Positions 23,850-35,486 of a stretch of DNA of 64,000 bases are shown here, piece after piece (position 1 is the stretch's first letter; each line of letters starts with the position of its first letter). The translations under genes were made by a program, and so were the position numbers. The stretch comes from Chlorella sorokiniana (taxonomy: Eukaryota > Chlorophyta > Trebouxiophyceae > Chlorellales > Chlorellaceae): the NCBI GenBank assembly GCA_025917655.1, contig CP084620.1, forward strand, positions 3,154,016 through 3,218,015, read 5' to 3'. The notes beneath the pieces are model-generated. The model was not told the origin of the DNA, searched no databases, and saw only the letters and a program-made list of their open reading frames with translations.

Positions 23850-24626
23850 GGCTGCTGTGGTTGTGTGTGGTGCGGGTGGGGTGGCAGAGGACGGGCGAGA
23901 GACCGCGGCTGGATGGGCCCTGCAGCAAGGCAGCGGCTGAGAAGTTAAGGGTGCACACGAAAGCATGCGACGTGCAAAGCCCCGGTATCAAGAGCATCAG
24001 GGAGGGTTTTGGCGGACAGCATGAGGCAGGGCTGCGGTGCAAGGGCGGCGGGCGGTGCTATCTTGCCAGTAGGCCAACCCTGGAAGGGTGGCCACGGCGC
24101 GCCTGCAGGCACGTCGCTGCCCGCTGTGTGCGACCGCCGGGGTTAGCCACGTTCACAAACCTGAGGAACGGGGCTAGGGCTCCGGGAGAGCACAGATGCT
24201 GTGAAGGCAAGGGTTGCTCCGCGCGCAGTAGGTGTGGTGAAGGTCGTGGGTTACAGGAATGCCGGGATCTGGCGTTCCGGGAGTTGCAGCACGGGTGACC
24301 CCGTGCTGGGACGTGCTGGGAGGCCTGATGGCCGACAGCTGCCTTTCTCCAGCCACTTACAGTTCCTTCAAGGCGCTCCTCGGAGATTTTTCGAACCCTG
24401 CGATACCCCCGGCACTTCATCTCAAAAGGGGGCTTGGCCAGACCGGTCCCTTGCGCGCTTGCCCGTGTTCCGGCTTTTGCTGCTGATCACCCACCCTGCC
24501 TGTGATCTAGACCCTGTCAGCCGCCCGCCGCGCCCTCCCCGGTTGGGTCCTGCTCTGGTGGGTGGCAGCAGCGCTCTGGAGCGGCCGCGGTCGCCGGCTT
24601 GTGGCTGGACGGGGCAGCACCCGGCT
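23850..24626. other. Divergent intergenic region, deaminase / F-box gene 1
   Basis: About 780 bases. The F-box gene's true start may lie here in a separate 5' exon, because no ATG is found directly upstream of its F-box exon in the same frame. No other gene is recognised. Confidence 0.4.
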
Positions 24627-26383
24627 ACCCTGTCCAGCCTGAGCGATGATTTGATCGTTTCCATCTTGGGCAGCTTGTCCCAAGAGGACAGGCAAGCAGC
24701 CAGGGGGACGGGTGGGAGCCTGGCGCCGGCTGCTGAGCGTTTACGGTGTTACCGCTGGCCTGCTGCCCTGCTGCCGTCACACCCCCGTTGCTCGGCCTGC
24801 TCTTGGTGGCTCAAGGTGTTGAGGTCCACGACGATCTGCAGCTTTCCAGGCGCTTGTTGCTTCTGCGTCAGCACTGTGTCAGCAGCCCAGCCGCCCTCGC
24901 CACCCCCGCCCTCCTGCAGGCTGCGCAGCGCGGCGCTGGTCAGCACGCGGCTGCGCCGCCTCTGCACCGCGCCGCCGCTGCTGTCCACGGTGGAGGTGTG
25001 CGTGGCGGGGGCAGCCGCGCTGCGCCGCGCGCAGGCGCTGCTGCCGTGGCTGGGGCGCCACGCGCGGCACATTCGCCGCCTGGAGTGCCGCGCGCTGGGC
25101 GGCGGCGCCGCTCGCCGCCCGGGACGACGCGCCCGCGCTGGCCGCCCTCGCCGCCTCCTGCCTGGCCACCGCGTGCGTCAACGCGCAGCGCCTGCAGGCG
25201 CTGGTCATAAACTGGGCCACCCCGCTGCTCACGCTGTCTTGGCTGCCCCTGGTGGCACCCACCCTGGAAGAGCTCACCATCCGCCTGGTGGGGCAACCCC
25301 TCAAGCTCGACACCTGCCTGGCCAGCATGACCGCCCTGAAAGACGCCCGCCTGTCGGCAGACGCCATCACGCTGGCGCCCGGCGTGCGCCTGCCGCCCCG
25401 CCTCTCAAGCCTCATGTTCTTCAACGCTGCGCTGCACCCAGATGCCGCGCTGCCCCCACAGGTGGGCTGGCTGCGGGCGGGGCGGTGTGCACGGGGTTGG
25501 GTGACGCAGGCTCTGGCGGGTGGGCGCTGTGAGCGAGCTAGTTGCACAAGGCAGCGCGCAGCGGGGCGCGGACAGACGCCGGCGGCAACACGTGGTGGCG
25601 CCGCCACCTGCCGCTCCTTGTCTCCCCACAACACGCACACACAGACCGCCTTCGTTTGTGAACCATAAGTGCAGGTGGCGGCCCTGGCCGAGCTGGCAGA
25701 TCTGCGGGTGACTAACGCGGCAGTACCGGACAGCTTCCCAGCGCTGCCTGCAGCTGTGGCCTCGCTGGTGCTGCACTCCTCCCCGTCGACCTGCGCTGGC
25801 TGGCGCGCCACCCCCAGCTGCGGCGGCTGCAGCTGACGGGGGCCACGGTGCCCAGCGAGGGGCTGGATGCCGCACTGCGCGCGCTGAGCAGCCTCACCTG
25901 CCTGCTGCTCCCCGCCACGGAGGCGCCCCCAGCGGGCCTTGCCGCCCTACACAGCCTGCAGCGCCTCTACGTGGACTGCCGCTCTTGCTTCCCGCCGCTG
26001 CCGCCGCCGGGCCCCTGGGTGGCGGCGCTGCGCTGGCTCTGCGCCACCCCCGCCAGCTCATGTCCTGCCCCGGGGTGCTGGAGGCGGCGTCAGCCCTGGA
26101 GCGGCTGTCGGTGCGGCACACGCGCGCGCGGCCCGCCCGCCGAGCTGCTGGAGGGCCTGCGCTGCGAGTGGCTGGCCGTGTGCGGCTGGGCGGCGGCGCA
26201 CCCGCCGCTGGCCCACATCGAGCTGATGATCCAGCGGGGGCGCCGTCGCTGCCCATCTTCTACCACTCCAGCCTGCTGGAGCTGCAGCGCCGCCGCCCCG
26301 CCCTGGTGGTCTCCACCCTGGAGTGGTCCGCCGGCGGCGCGCGCTCCTCAGACTTCGCCACGCGCTTCCTGTCGGACGGCTAG
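24627..26383 (+). CDS. F-box / leucine-rich family protein, copy 1
   Basis: Probable substrate-recognition subunit of an SCF ubiquitin ligase, by analogy with other F-box/LRR proteins. Exon 1 (visible from 24627 to 24691) encodes TLSSLSDDLIVSILGSLSQ, the first helix of an F-box. It ends in a GC donor (24692). Exon 2 is 24920-25461 and exon 3 is 25675-26383. Exon 2 holds the rest of the F-box (LVSTRLRRLC), then RAQALLPWLGRHARHIRRLE, which is shared with its paralogs, and LRR-like strands (LEELTIRLVG). Exon 3 holds leucine-rich repeats (LRRLQLTGATVP, LHSLQRLYVD) and the family's C-terminal block (LPIFYHSSLLELQRRRPALV). The start codon is not found with confidence. Several one-base frame breaks are needed (near 25100-25130, 25780, 26050 and 26240). 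Divergent from its neighbours' sequence but identical in three-exon layout. Confidence 0.65.
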
Positions 26384-27188
26384 CCCCCACGCCGCTCGAC
26401 AGTGCGCTTGGCGGCAGCCGGGAGCGTGCTGCTCAAGGCGTTCGTTTCGTGCGGCGAGGGCGCGCCGTGTGTGGACGGCGGCCCTGCTGCGGTCGCGCTC
26501 GGTCTAAGCGGGCAGGCGGCTGTGCGGCAGACGTGGCATGGCCCCGAATCGGCGTGGTTCTGCTGAGGGCAGGGACCAAGTGCCTGGCGACAACTGCGTG
26601 GGTGTCGTCCCTCCCCTGTTCACTCTCCTCATCCCTCACTCTTGCACTGTGATGCAACGTGCCATGAAGCCTGCACTGGCATGCAACTGACTGACACACT
26701 GATTGCTGCAGCTGCTCTGCCCAAAGAATGCTTGATATAGCTTGCACCCCGCCGCTGTCTGAGTGATAGCAGGCTTGTCACATGCAGCGTGTTTCAGCGT
26801 CTGTTACTGCTGTAAAAGTCAGTTTCCCCAAATCTATACCACAGCAATGTTTCGAGTTGTAAAGGGGCGATGCATGTGAGCCATTAGCTCACAATCCCAC
26901 TCTTGTGCTGTTGATGAAGCATTCACCACAGACCACGCTTCCCTGTGGTGGTGACCACCTCAGCACGGCTTCCTCTGTCAATTTGCCGTGATGTCGGGCG
27001 TCCCCAAGCTTCTGCAAGGTGGTATCTGTTGCTTACCCCTGCCTTGCACGGTAGCCGCCCGCTGCAAGAGCTCCTAGTTCGCTCGATATTTTATACGCAG
27101 CTGCCTTCCAAGTGGCGCAGCTTATCCTGATCGAGTGAGTCGGAGCAACCGGGCGGCCTAGAGGGCAACCGACGAGGTGCCGCCAGCC
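26384..27188. other. Intergenic region between F-box genes 1 and 2
   Basis: About 800 bases of lower GC with no gene seen. A TGTAA at 26811-26815 could be the poly(A) signal of F-box gene 1. The second half should hold the promoter of gene 2. Confidence 0.5.
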
Positions 27189-28712
27189 ATGGCGCGGCAC
27201 GAGTCTCTCCTCTCCCTATCTGATGATGCGCTGTTGATGATTCTTCAATACATTCCGCAGTCAAACAGGTGGGTACGCTGCATGCAATGCATGCACCATT
27301 CCTATGCACGTGCACCACGCCCCGCCTGGACGTCAGCCCATGCTGGCATAGCTCAAAAGGATGCAGTGCGCGCGTGTTTGCGCTGCAGGCTGACGTCTGT
27401 GGCCCTGGTGAACAAGCGGCTGCGCAACCTGACTGTGGATCCTGCGTTGTTGAAAGAGCTGAATGTGGAACTGGCAGGAGAGAGCGGGGTGCAGCGCGCC
27501 AGGGCGCTGCTGCCCTGGCTGGGCCTTCGTGGTGCCGCCATCCGCAGGCTGCGCTTTGAGCAGCGTGCCGATGGTCCCCTGGAGCAAGAGGCTGGCATTC
27601 TGTCCGCAGTCTGCCTCGTAGCTGCCTGCGGCGCTGCACCGCTGCGGGAGCTGTATGTCAGATACACACAGCTGCCCACCCTGGCTTGGCTGCCGCTGGT
27701 GGCCGGCTCACTGAAGGTGTTGGTCCTCACGACCAGCCAGCGGCTGACCATTGACGCCTCGATGGCTGGCATGACGCAATTGACGCGCCTTGATCTGAGG
27801 GGATCCTTCGTCCCTGCGCCTGGGCGCGGCTGCCCCCAAAAATTAGGCACTTGCAGTGCACCAGCAGCACCCGGCCTCCCAGCCGGCTGCTGGCGCAGGT
27901 GAGAGCCTCCGCTGAGCTGTGCTGTTGTTCTGTTGCTGTCGTTGGTGGTGTGGGGTGAAGGCTCATTTCTAAATGCAACCTTCGGATGCCCCTTCTCCCA
28001 TGCAGCTGAGCTCCTTAGATCGCTTGACCACGGCTTTTCTGTCGCACACACCCGCCGCGGACGACAGTGCGGCGGTCCTGCCCCCTGCACCACCCGGCTG
28101 GCGCTCTTTTGTGGAAGTGTGGATCCCGGCTGGCTATCGCTGAACACCCAGCTGCGCCGTCTGGAAGTGGCGCAGTGTTTTCCAGCAAATTCTGAAGCCG
28201 CGGACGTGTTGGGGCCAGCCCTGGCCTGCCTCACCAGCCTCACCAGCCTGCGCCTTTCAGGGGTTTCAAGGCTTGAAGGCCTGCCCGAGTCGCTGCAGAA
28301 ACTCAGCGCCTTGAAGGCGTTGCGGCTGGACGCAGTAAAGCCAGCGCTTGCATGTCTGCCCTCTGGAGACTGGCTGGCCAGGCTCACCACCCTCGCGTGT
28401 GAGCTGCCCCTCCTGCTGGACAGCCTGCCGGCCCTCCAAGCTGCCACAGGCTTGCAGACGCTTCTGATGATGCAAATCAAGGATGCGCCTGCTGTTGCGG
28501 AGGCAGATGAGCCCCGATGGCAAGCCCTGTGCCGTTGGGCGCATCGCCATCCGACGCTGTTCCGCGTGGATCTGATGGTCGAGCCCGACGCTGCAATGCT
28601 GCCCATTTTCGTTCACAGCGGGCTGCTGGATGTGCAGCGGCGGCGCCCGAGGCTGACCGTGCGCAGCGGCCTGGCAACCCGGTATCGACACTTGGAGCTA
28701 GCAGCGAACTGA
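27189..28712 (+). CDS. F-box / leucine-rich family protein, copy 2
   Basis: Same family and three-exon layout as copy 1. Exons 27189-27268, 27389-27899 and 28006-28712. The start MARHESLLSLSDDALLMILQ opens the F-box and LTSVALVNKRLRNLTVDPAL closes it. RARALLPWLGLRGAAIRRL follows, then leucine-rich strands such as LRELYVRYTQLPTLAWLPL and LTSLRLSGVSRLEGLPESLQ. The C-terminal family block reads LPIFVHSGLLDVQRRRPRL. Predicted length is about 430 residues. Two apparent one-base breaks exist, in exon 2 near 27820-27830 (before LPPKIRHLQ) and early in exon 3 near 28060-28110. The F-box-plus-LRR design suggests an SCF adaptor; the target is unknown. Confidence 0.75.
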
Positions 28713-29260
28713 CAACTGCATTTTTGTGGTAATTGTTATACTGGGTGCATGCAACAGCATGCATGCAGTTTGCCAAGCATGCAAGCGAGAACATCGATGC
28801 AAACATAACGATCATGCCGCTGCGAACAGCAGCCAGGCTGTAATGTAGAGCCAGCTTGGGCAAGCCAAGCTGTCGCCGCTCAGACCTGTTCAATCAAAAG
28901 ATGTTGGTCCTTGGACGGTCGCCCTGCCAGAGGGAGGAAGCAGCCTGGGGTTTTAATGGCACAGAAAAAGGGCACAAGTGCAGGACGTGTGGGGTGGAGG
29001 CGTCAGCCAAGAAGCGCCTTGGCTGCAGCCCTATTGCGCATGAAGCACTGCTGCAGCTCCTCCACTGTCAGGCACCCACCTGCGGCTGGCGGCGGCCCTC
29101 TTGTACCGCTCGGAAGAGGGCCTGGAGCAGGTGGGGCGGGGGTGGGTAGGGGTTGCATGTAAGAGCGTGTTTGGACTGCAGGGCACGTCTGCCGCGGCGA
29201 AGCTGCTGAACCTGCGGGCGGCAGACCGCTGACCCCCTCGCCCCCTACCCCCCAACACAA
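28713..29260. other. Convergent intergenic region, F-box 2 / B12D-like gene
   Basis: No convincing gene. It holds a GCATGC-rich palindromic patch at about 28747-28790. A short minus-strand frame ending near 29013 (TVEELQQCFMRNRAAAKALLG) might be an unrecognised small exon but cannot be supported further. Confidence 0.4.
28839..28843 (+). terminator. TGTAA poly(A) signal, F-box gene 2
   Basis: TGTAA 127 bases after the stop codon. TGTAA is the usual green-algal polyadenylation signal, and the position fits a short 3' UTR. Confidence 0.5.
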
Positions 29261-29886
29261 TCAAGGGCGTGCCTGCTCGTATCCCTTGGCTCGCTGCACC
29301 ACCTCGTCGCTCTCAGGCACCCCCTCCTGGCGGTACGTGCGGCTGGGGAACACCTCTGTGGGACGTGAGAGCGAAAGGTTTGTTGGAAACGTGATCCAGG
29401 AGGAGACGTGCGGAGCTCAAGGAAGCGACGTCGCCTGGTCGACCCGCATGCGCGGGTTGCGGCTGGCCCACACCCCAAAGCATTCAACGCTGCTGCCTGG
29501 TGTCGGCCATGCCGCCAGCAAGCTCAGGCAGGCTTGAGCGCAGGCTCTTCCTCGGTCTTTCGCGGCATCCCAGTTTCTCCCACCTGGGTTGGTCCACAGG
29601 TGGCGCATGGACGAGTAGAGGCCCAGGGCGGACGCCAGAGCCACCACGGCAATCAGCGGGTAGCTGCTTGGCACACAAACAGGCCAACAACAGCAGTGTT
29701 GTATGACTTAGGGATTGCCCAGGCAAAGACAGAAGGGTGAAAGTTGGTCGGCACATCTTCAAGTCACAACCTGGCATTGTGTCGCCGCGTGCCGGCGAGG
29801 TGCTGGGTGACCGGCTGCTGCTCCGGCGGCGGCGGCGGCGAGTCGAGGCTGCCAGGCGCTGGCAACCCTTGGCCTGATGCACGCAT
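29261..29886 (-). CDS. B12D / NDUFA4 (MLRQ)-like small mitochondrial protein
   Basis: Small inner-membrane protein resembling the B12D family, associated with respiratory complex I/IV in plants and animals. Exons 29886-29771, 29666-29584 and 29355-29261, joining in phase to give about 97 residues. The N-terminal exon is Pro/Gln-rich. The middle exon encodes one membrane span (YPLIAVVALASALGLY) followed by the family motif RHLWTNP. Exon 3 continues with EVFPSRTYRQE and ends KGYEQARP. No frame break was seen. The short hydrophobic helix followed by W/xNP(E/D)V is the basis for the call. It is the only non-F-box gene inside the F-box cluster. Confidence 0.7.
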
Positions 29887-30354
29887 GGTGCTTCGTACCG
29901 CCCCTTGAGCGCCTCCGCTTACTCACACTTCGCTCCTAACCCACTTGAACGCCCCTCCGGCCATGGTCGCAGAGAACTTTCAAGCGTGAAACGTCGTCCA
30001 AGGCTGGCAACGAAGTGATTTGTCGCACAAGCTGCTGCGCTTGCAAGTGGGCGGCACGCGGAGCCAGCCGCGGTGCCTGCCCCTGCTGACTGGGGCGATG
30101 ACATGGCGGCGCCACCCACGGCGCGCGCACCAAACCCCTCGGACACCCCGCTTCTGCTCTCCACAGCTGACACTCGCTGCTGTAACAAGAAGGACCAGCC
30201 TTTCATAGGCTTGCACTTGAGCCAGGCTTCCAGCAACTAGTAACAATCGCCCGCCAAAATTGGGTTGTGGGGCCAGCGTTATAATAACCCACTTACGACA
30301 GCGCAGCAACGGCAGACTTGAAATCATTGTCCAGGTCAAGATCTCCACACAGCT
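29887..30354. other. Upstream region of the B12D-like gene, with the left edge of the 3-kb duplication
   Basis: Non-coding. The sequence from about 30006 on matches that starting at about 33056, marking the left boundary of tandem unit 1. Confidence 0.5.
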
Positions 30355-31917
30355 TCAAATGATAATCGTCGCCACGGCCGCCCAACCCACTGTAAACGGC
30401 CAGCCCGGGCGCCGCCGCTGCACGTCCAGCAGCCCTCTGAGGAAGACCATGGGCAGCGGGGCAGCGCCCAGCTCATTCACCAGATCCAGGCGGGACAGCT
30501 GTTGGCAAGACTCCACCCAACGGCAGAGGGCCTGCCACTGAGATTCCGCCACCTCTGCAGTGGAGGGTGCAGTAATTGAGTGCAGCACATGCAGCCGCTG
30601 CAAGCCTGCAGCTGCTTGCAAAGCTGGCAGGTTGGCCAGCAGCGTGGGAGTCTCCACAGCAAGCCTGCGCAGGCCCGCCAGCCAACGGCCAGCGTGCAGC
30701 AGAGTGGGCGCTGGTGTTACTTCGTCCAGCCGCAGCCGCTGCAGGGCGCACATCTGCTCGAGCGCCTGAGGCAGACCCTCCAGGCCGTGAGAGTAGACGA
30801 TTTTCAAGCTGGTGAGCTGGCGCAAGGAGGACAGGGCAGCCTCGAAGCTGCCAGCACCTTGGGTCGCTCTACGTGCGTCTGCAGTCAGCTCCAGCCAGCG
30901 CAGCTGGGTGTTCTGCGACAGCCAGCGCGGGTCTCTGCTAGACAAAATCAGCGCGGTGGCGCTGGGTGGCAGGCTGCATGACGTGCTGGCCTCCCCACGG
31001 CCTGACAGTTCCAGGCAAACGTCGGTCAAGCGATCAAGGGAGCTCAGCTGCGCCGGGAAGCAAAGCACAGGAACGGTGAACAGAATCAGCCAGCGTGCAA
31101 AGGCAGAGCAGAGAAAGCCACAAGGCTCTGAGGTGCGGCTGCCCAGGCAGGCGGCGGCGGTATGTCACACCTGGGAAAGCAAGCGGTTGACAAGCTGGGC
31201 ATCGCTGGAGCCATCGCTGGTGATCACGAAATGAACCAGGTTTGGGGGCAGCCGCACATCTGGTAGCGCTACCCTTGGTCGCGCTGGCCCGATGCTTCCT
31301 GCAAAGGCCAAGTATGTCAGACGTGTCATGCCACCTAGGCTGACATCGATTTGAAGGCGTGAAACACAATCAAGCGCCAGCTCCTCCAGCGTGCCAGCAA
31401 CCAGCGGCAGGAAGGCCAGCGTGGAAAGCGGGGTGTCGGTGATGTACAGCTTCCGCAGCGGTGCAGCCATGCACGCGGCCGTGAGGCAGGCGGCAGATAG
31501 GCCAAACGGAAACACGTCTGCTTCCGGGCGCCAGACGATACAGTACAAAACCGGAACTCAAGGTCACGGACAGCTGGACCGCGGCGGACCAGCCAGGGCA
31601 GCAGCGCCCTGGCGCGCTGAGCGCTGTTTGCCTTGTCCAGATCTACTCCAATATCTGCGAGCAGCGCGGGGCTCACAGCCACGCTGTACATCCTCCTGCT
31701 GACCAGCGCCACAGAGGTCAACCTGCTCAGCATGAACCACACTGCGTAATGCCTTCACCGCTGCGTACTGGCCTCCACCGCAGGTATGCATGCAAGGCTC
31801 TTGCTTGTTGCTGCAGCATGTAATCTCACCGTTCCAACTGCGGCACCTGCTGCAAGATGTGCACCAGCACATCATCGGGCAGGGAGGCCAGGGAGCGCAG
31901 CGCGCTGCGGCTGCCAT
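30355..31917 (-). CDS. F-box / leucine-rich family protein, copy 3 (frame-broken)
   Basis: Paralog of copy 4, to which its promoter-proximal half is almost identical. Exons 31917-31830, 31722-31171 and 31047-30355. F-box: the exon 1 frame breaks after MAAAAR, then resumes as LPDDVLVHILQQVPQLE; exon 2 continues LTSVALVSRRMYSVAVSPAL. The body has RARALLPWLVRRGPAVRDLE and LRR strands; the end reads VFLRGLLDVQRRRPGWPF. Relative to copy 4 it lacks one G in exon 1 (near 31893) and one G in exon 2 (near 31527). It carries a short in-frame insertion near 31270-31300. Either these are sequencing errors in G-runs or this copy is a young pseudogene. Confidence 0.72.
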
Positions 31918-32511
31918 CGGCGGCAGGATGGCAGGGCCCGTCTCCCGCCGCACGTGCACCCTTGCTGTATTAGCGGCCAGGTTCCTGCCTCGCTTTGGGC
32001 GGGCCTGTTTCAGCGCTCCACGAGCAGCAGGGGGTGAAATCTAAAAACCGTGCGTAAGATGGTTAACGTTTAGCGCAACCGCTGGCTACAAACGAGCGAG
32101 TTCAAGCCGGCAATATGCACTGTAGCCTAGTAGCAGCGACGATGTGGCCGTTCTGCCCTGGCATGCTGCCGCCACAGCGTGCGCCTGCTGCAACAATCGC
32201 TTCATGCGGTTTTGCAGATGGTCCTGCGCCTGCTTGTCGCTGCCCATTCGTTCATCTGGATCTCGTGTTGATCCTGAATTGATCTGAGCTTGACAACTCT
32301 GGAGCAGTTCCTGCCAAACCCTTGACATTTCCTTACGTCAGCAATGCGACCCAAACTGCATACCGACACCGCCAAGCCGCTTCCCAGCCACTGCCAGCAC
32401 CAGCCAGGACCATAAATCGACCGCCAGCGGCCACATGCAAGCGAGCGTTTCAGGCAGCAGCGCTGCATTCAGGGATACGGCGGCGCCACTTGCTCCCACA
32501 AAAAATCGGTG
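31918..32511. other. Intergenic region inside tandem unit 1
   Basis: About 590 bases, almost identical to 34894-35486. It should hold the promoter of F-box copy 3. No gene is recognised. Confidence 0.5.
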
Positions 32512-32999
32512 TCAGCGCTCCAGTCGCTGTGCAACGTCCTGCTCCCTCAGCCAGTCCAGCCACTCGTTGCATATGCCGTGGTAGGTGACGGCCCGCACCT
32601 CCAAATGCGGCGCCCGAGAGATGCCGATGAGCACGTTGAGGGCGGCGATGTACAGCTGGCTGCGGCGCGGAGGCAGCGCAGGGCGGAGGAGGGGTGGCAA
32701 GGCCGGGCGCGGGGGGGCGTGCACACAGCGCTGTGCTGGTGCGCTGGCAGGGAGCGGCGCACGTACTGCGGGGGCTGTCAGGGCCCTGCCAGACAGCTGA
32801 ACAAACGGCGTGTGAGGCCCCGCCAGGATGCAACTGCTCGGCAGTGCGGGGGTCCCTCCCTCTTGATTGCTGTTGAGGTTCTCCGCTGCGGCGGCCTACC
32901 TTCGGTGCCCGTCCAGCGAGGGCAGCAGCACCTGCTGAAGGGAGGGGTGGTCGGTGAGGGAGGCCATTACTGCCGCCACGTCGGCATATGTGCTCGCCG
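32512..32999 (-). pseudogene. 3' fragment of the long F-box/LRR gene
   Basis: Two exons, 32999-32900 (ADVAAVMASLTDHPSLQQVL) and 32659-32512 (LYIAALNVLIGISRAPHLE to the stop), copy the last two exons of the gene at 35487-39413. No upstream exons exist: the duplication breakpoint lies at 33055, immediately beyond. The fragment is a by-product of the tandem duplication. It lacks a start, F-box and most repeats. Confidence 0.85.
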
Positions 33000-33348
33000 C
33001 TGCAAGTTGGGGAGGAAGTATGTGTGGGAGGAGGGTAAAGTAAGCGAGCCGGTGTGGCAACGAAGTAATTTGTCGCACAAGCTGCTGTGCTCGCCAAACA
33101 CGTCGCGCCCACCAAACCCCTGGGACACCCCCGCTCCTGATCCTTGCAGCTGACGCTGGCTGCTGTAAGGAGAGGCTGTAGCCTTCCACAGGCCTGCACT
33201 TGGGCCAGGCTCCAGAAACTAGCAGTCACTTGCAATAGCTTGTAGAGTTCACAAGAGCTACTTCACAGCAACTTCACAACAGCCACCTATGACAGCGCAG
33301 AAACCACAGACTTGAGATCGTGGTCAGCGTCGAGATTTCCAAACAGCT

Positions 33349-34893
33349 TCAAATGGTAATTGCTGTCACGGTCGCCCGTACCACTGTAAACGGCCAGCCC
33401 GGGCGCCGCCGCTGCACGTCCAGCAGCCCTCTGAGGAAGACCAGGGGCAGCGGGGCAGCGCCTGGCTCGATCACCAGATCCAGGCGGGACAGCTGTTGGC
33501 AAGACTCCACCCAACGGCAGAGGGCCTGCCACTGAGATTCCGCCACCTCAGCAGCAGAGGGTGCTGTAATTGAGTGCAGCACATGCAGCCGCTGCAAGCC
33601 TGCAGCTGCTTGCAACGCTAGCAGGCTGGCCAGCAGCGTGGCAGTCTCCACAGCAAGCCTGCGCAGGCCCGCCAGCCAACGGCCAGCGGGCGGCAGAGTG
33701 GGCACTGGTTTGACTTCGTCCAGCCGCAGCCGCTGCAGGGCGCACATCTGCTCGAGCGCCTGAGGCAGACCCTCCAGGCCGTGGGAGCTGACAATCTTCA
33801 AGCTGGTGAGCTGGCACAAGGAGGCCAGGGCAGCCCCAAAGCTGCCAGCAACTTGGCCTGCTGAACCTGCAGTCAGCTCCAGCCAGCGCAGCTGTGGGTT
33901 CTGCGACAGCCAGTGCGGATCTCTGCTGGACAAAGTCAGCGCGGTGGCGCTGAGTGGCAGGCTGCATGACGTGCTGGCCTCCCTGCTGCCGAGCAGATCC
34001 AGGCGAACGTCGGTCAAGCGATCAAGGGAGCTCAGCTGCGCCGGGAAGAATAAGCACGGGAACGGTGAACAGAATCGGCTAGCTGGCAAGGGCAGAGCGG
34101 AGAAAGTCACAAGGCTCTGAGGTGTGGCTGCCCAGGCAGGCGGCGGCGGTATGTCACACCTGGGAAAGCAAGCGGCTGACAAGCCGAGCATCGCTGGAGA
34201 TATCGCTGTTGATCACAAAATGAACCAGGTTTGGGGGCAGCCGCACATCTGGTAGCGCTGACCTGATGTCTCCTTCAAGGTCCAAGTATGTCAGCCGTGT
34301 CATGCCACCCAGGCTGACATCAATTTGAAGGCGGTCAACACAATCGAGCGCCAGCTCCTCCAGCGAGCCGGCAACCAGCGGCAGAAAGGCCAGCGTGGAA
34401 AGCGGGGTGTCGGTGATGTACAGCTTCCGCAGCGGTGCAGCCATGCACGCGGCCGTGAGGCAGGCGGCAGATAGGCCAAACGGAAACACGTCTGCTTCCG
34501 GGGCGCCAGACGATACAGTACAAAACCGGAACTCAAGGTCACGGACAGCTGGACCGCGGCGGACCAGCCAGGGCAGCAGCGCCCTGGCGCGCTGAGCGCT
34601 GTTTGCCTTGTCCAGATCTACTCCAATATCTGCGAGCAGCGCGGGGCTCACAGCCACGCTGTACATCCTCCTGCTGACCAGCGCCACAGAGGTCAACCTG
34701 CTCAGCATGAACCACACTGCGTAATGCCTTCACCGCTGCGTACTGGCCTCCACCGCAGGTATGCATGCAAGGCTCTTGCTTGTTGCTGCAGCATGTAATC
34801 TCACCGTTCCAACTGCGGCACCTGCTGCAAGATGTGCACCAGCACATCATCGGGCAGGGAGGCCAGGGAGGCGCAGCGCGCTGCGGCTGCCAT
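33349..34893 (-). CDS. F-box / leucine-rich family protein, copy 4 (intact)
   Basis: The only family member here that reads through without a frame break, about 426 residues. Exons 34893-34805, 34697-34160 and 34035-33349. Exon 1 gives MAAAARCASLASLPDDVLVH, the F-box start; exon 2 opens LTSVALVSRRMYS. It then has RARALLPWLVRRGPAVRDLE, LRR-like strands (LRKLYITDTPLSTLAFLPL, LTRLTYLDLEGDI-type), and in exon 3 LTSLKIVSSHGLEGLPQALE and LQRLRLDEVKPVPTLPPAG. The C-terminal family block is VFLRGLLDVQRRRPGWPF. Inferred role: SCF ubiquitin-ligase adaptor with an unknown target. It serves as the reference for copies 1-3. Confidence 0.8.
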
Positions 34894-35486
34894 CGGCGGC
34901 AGGATGGCAGGGCCCGTCTCCCGCCGCACGTGCACCCTTGCTGTATTAGCGGCCAGGTTCCTGCCTCGCTTTGGGCGGGCCTGTTTCAGCGCTCCACGAG
35001 CAGCAGGGGGTGAAATCTAAAAACCGTGCGTAAGATGGTTAACGTTTAGCGCAACCGCTGGCTACAAACGAGCGAGTTCAAGCCGGCAATATGCACTGTA
35101 GCCTAGTAGCAGCGACGATGTGGCCGTTCTGCCCTGGCATGCTGCCGCCACAGCGTGCGCCTGCTGCAACAATCGCTTCATGCGGTTTTGCAGATGGTCC
35201 TGCGCCTGCTTGTCGCTGCCCATTCGTTCATCTGGATCTCGTGTTGATCCTGAATTGATCTGAGCTTGACAACTCTGGAGCAGTTCCTGCCAAACCCTTG
35301 ACATTTCCTTACGTCAGCAATGCGACCCAAACTGCATACCGACACCGCCAAGCCGCTTCCCAGCCACTGCCAGCACCAGCCAGGACCATAAATCGACCGC
35401 CAGCGGCCACATGCAAGCGAGCGTTTCAGGCAGCAGCGCTGCATTCAGGGATACGGCGGCGCCACTTGCTCCCACAAAAATCGGTG
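34894..35486. other. Intergenic region inside tandem unit 2
   Basis: Counterpart of 31918-32511. It is the probable promoter of F-box copy 4 and the 3' flank of the long F-box/LRR gene. No gene is seen. Confidence 0.5.

Larger units (their letters stand above)
30006..33055. repeat. Tandem duplication, unit 1 (about 3.05 kb)
   Basis: Starts with CAACGAAGTGATTTGTCGCA near 30007 and ends where homology to unit 2 stops, at GCCGGTGTGG (33055). It contains F-box copy 3 and a 3' fragment of the F-box/LRR gene whose intact version lies at 35487-39413. Identity to unit 2 varies: nearly perfect over about 31385-32960 and clearly lower over 30006-31380. Confidence 0.85.

Noticed and set aside
22603-23940. 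Long plus-strand open frame (about 445 codons)
   Set aside because: It is the antisense of the deaminase exons and introns, with no family motif.
29003-29260. Small minus-strand gene (TVEELQQCFMRNRAAAKALLG)
   Set aside because: No start, splice partner or family could be supported; noted only in the intergenic entry.
32512-32999. Functional second F-box/LRR gene
   Set aside because: Only the last two exons are present, and the duplication breakpoint removes everything upstream.
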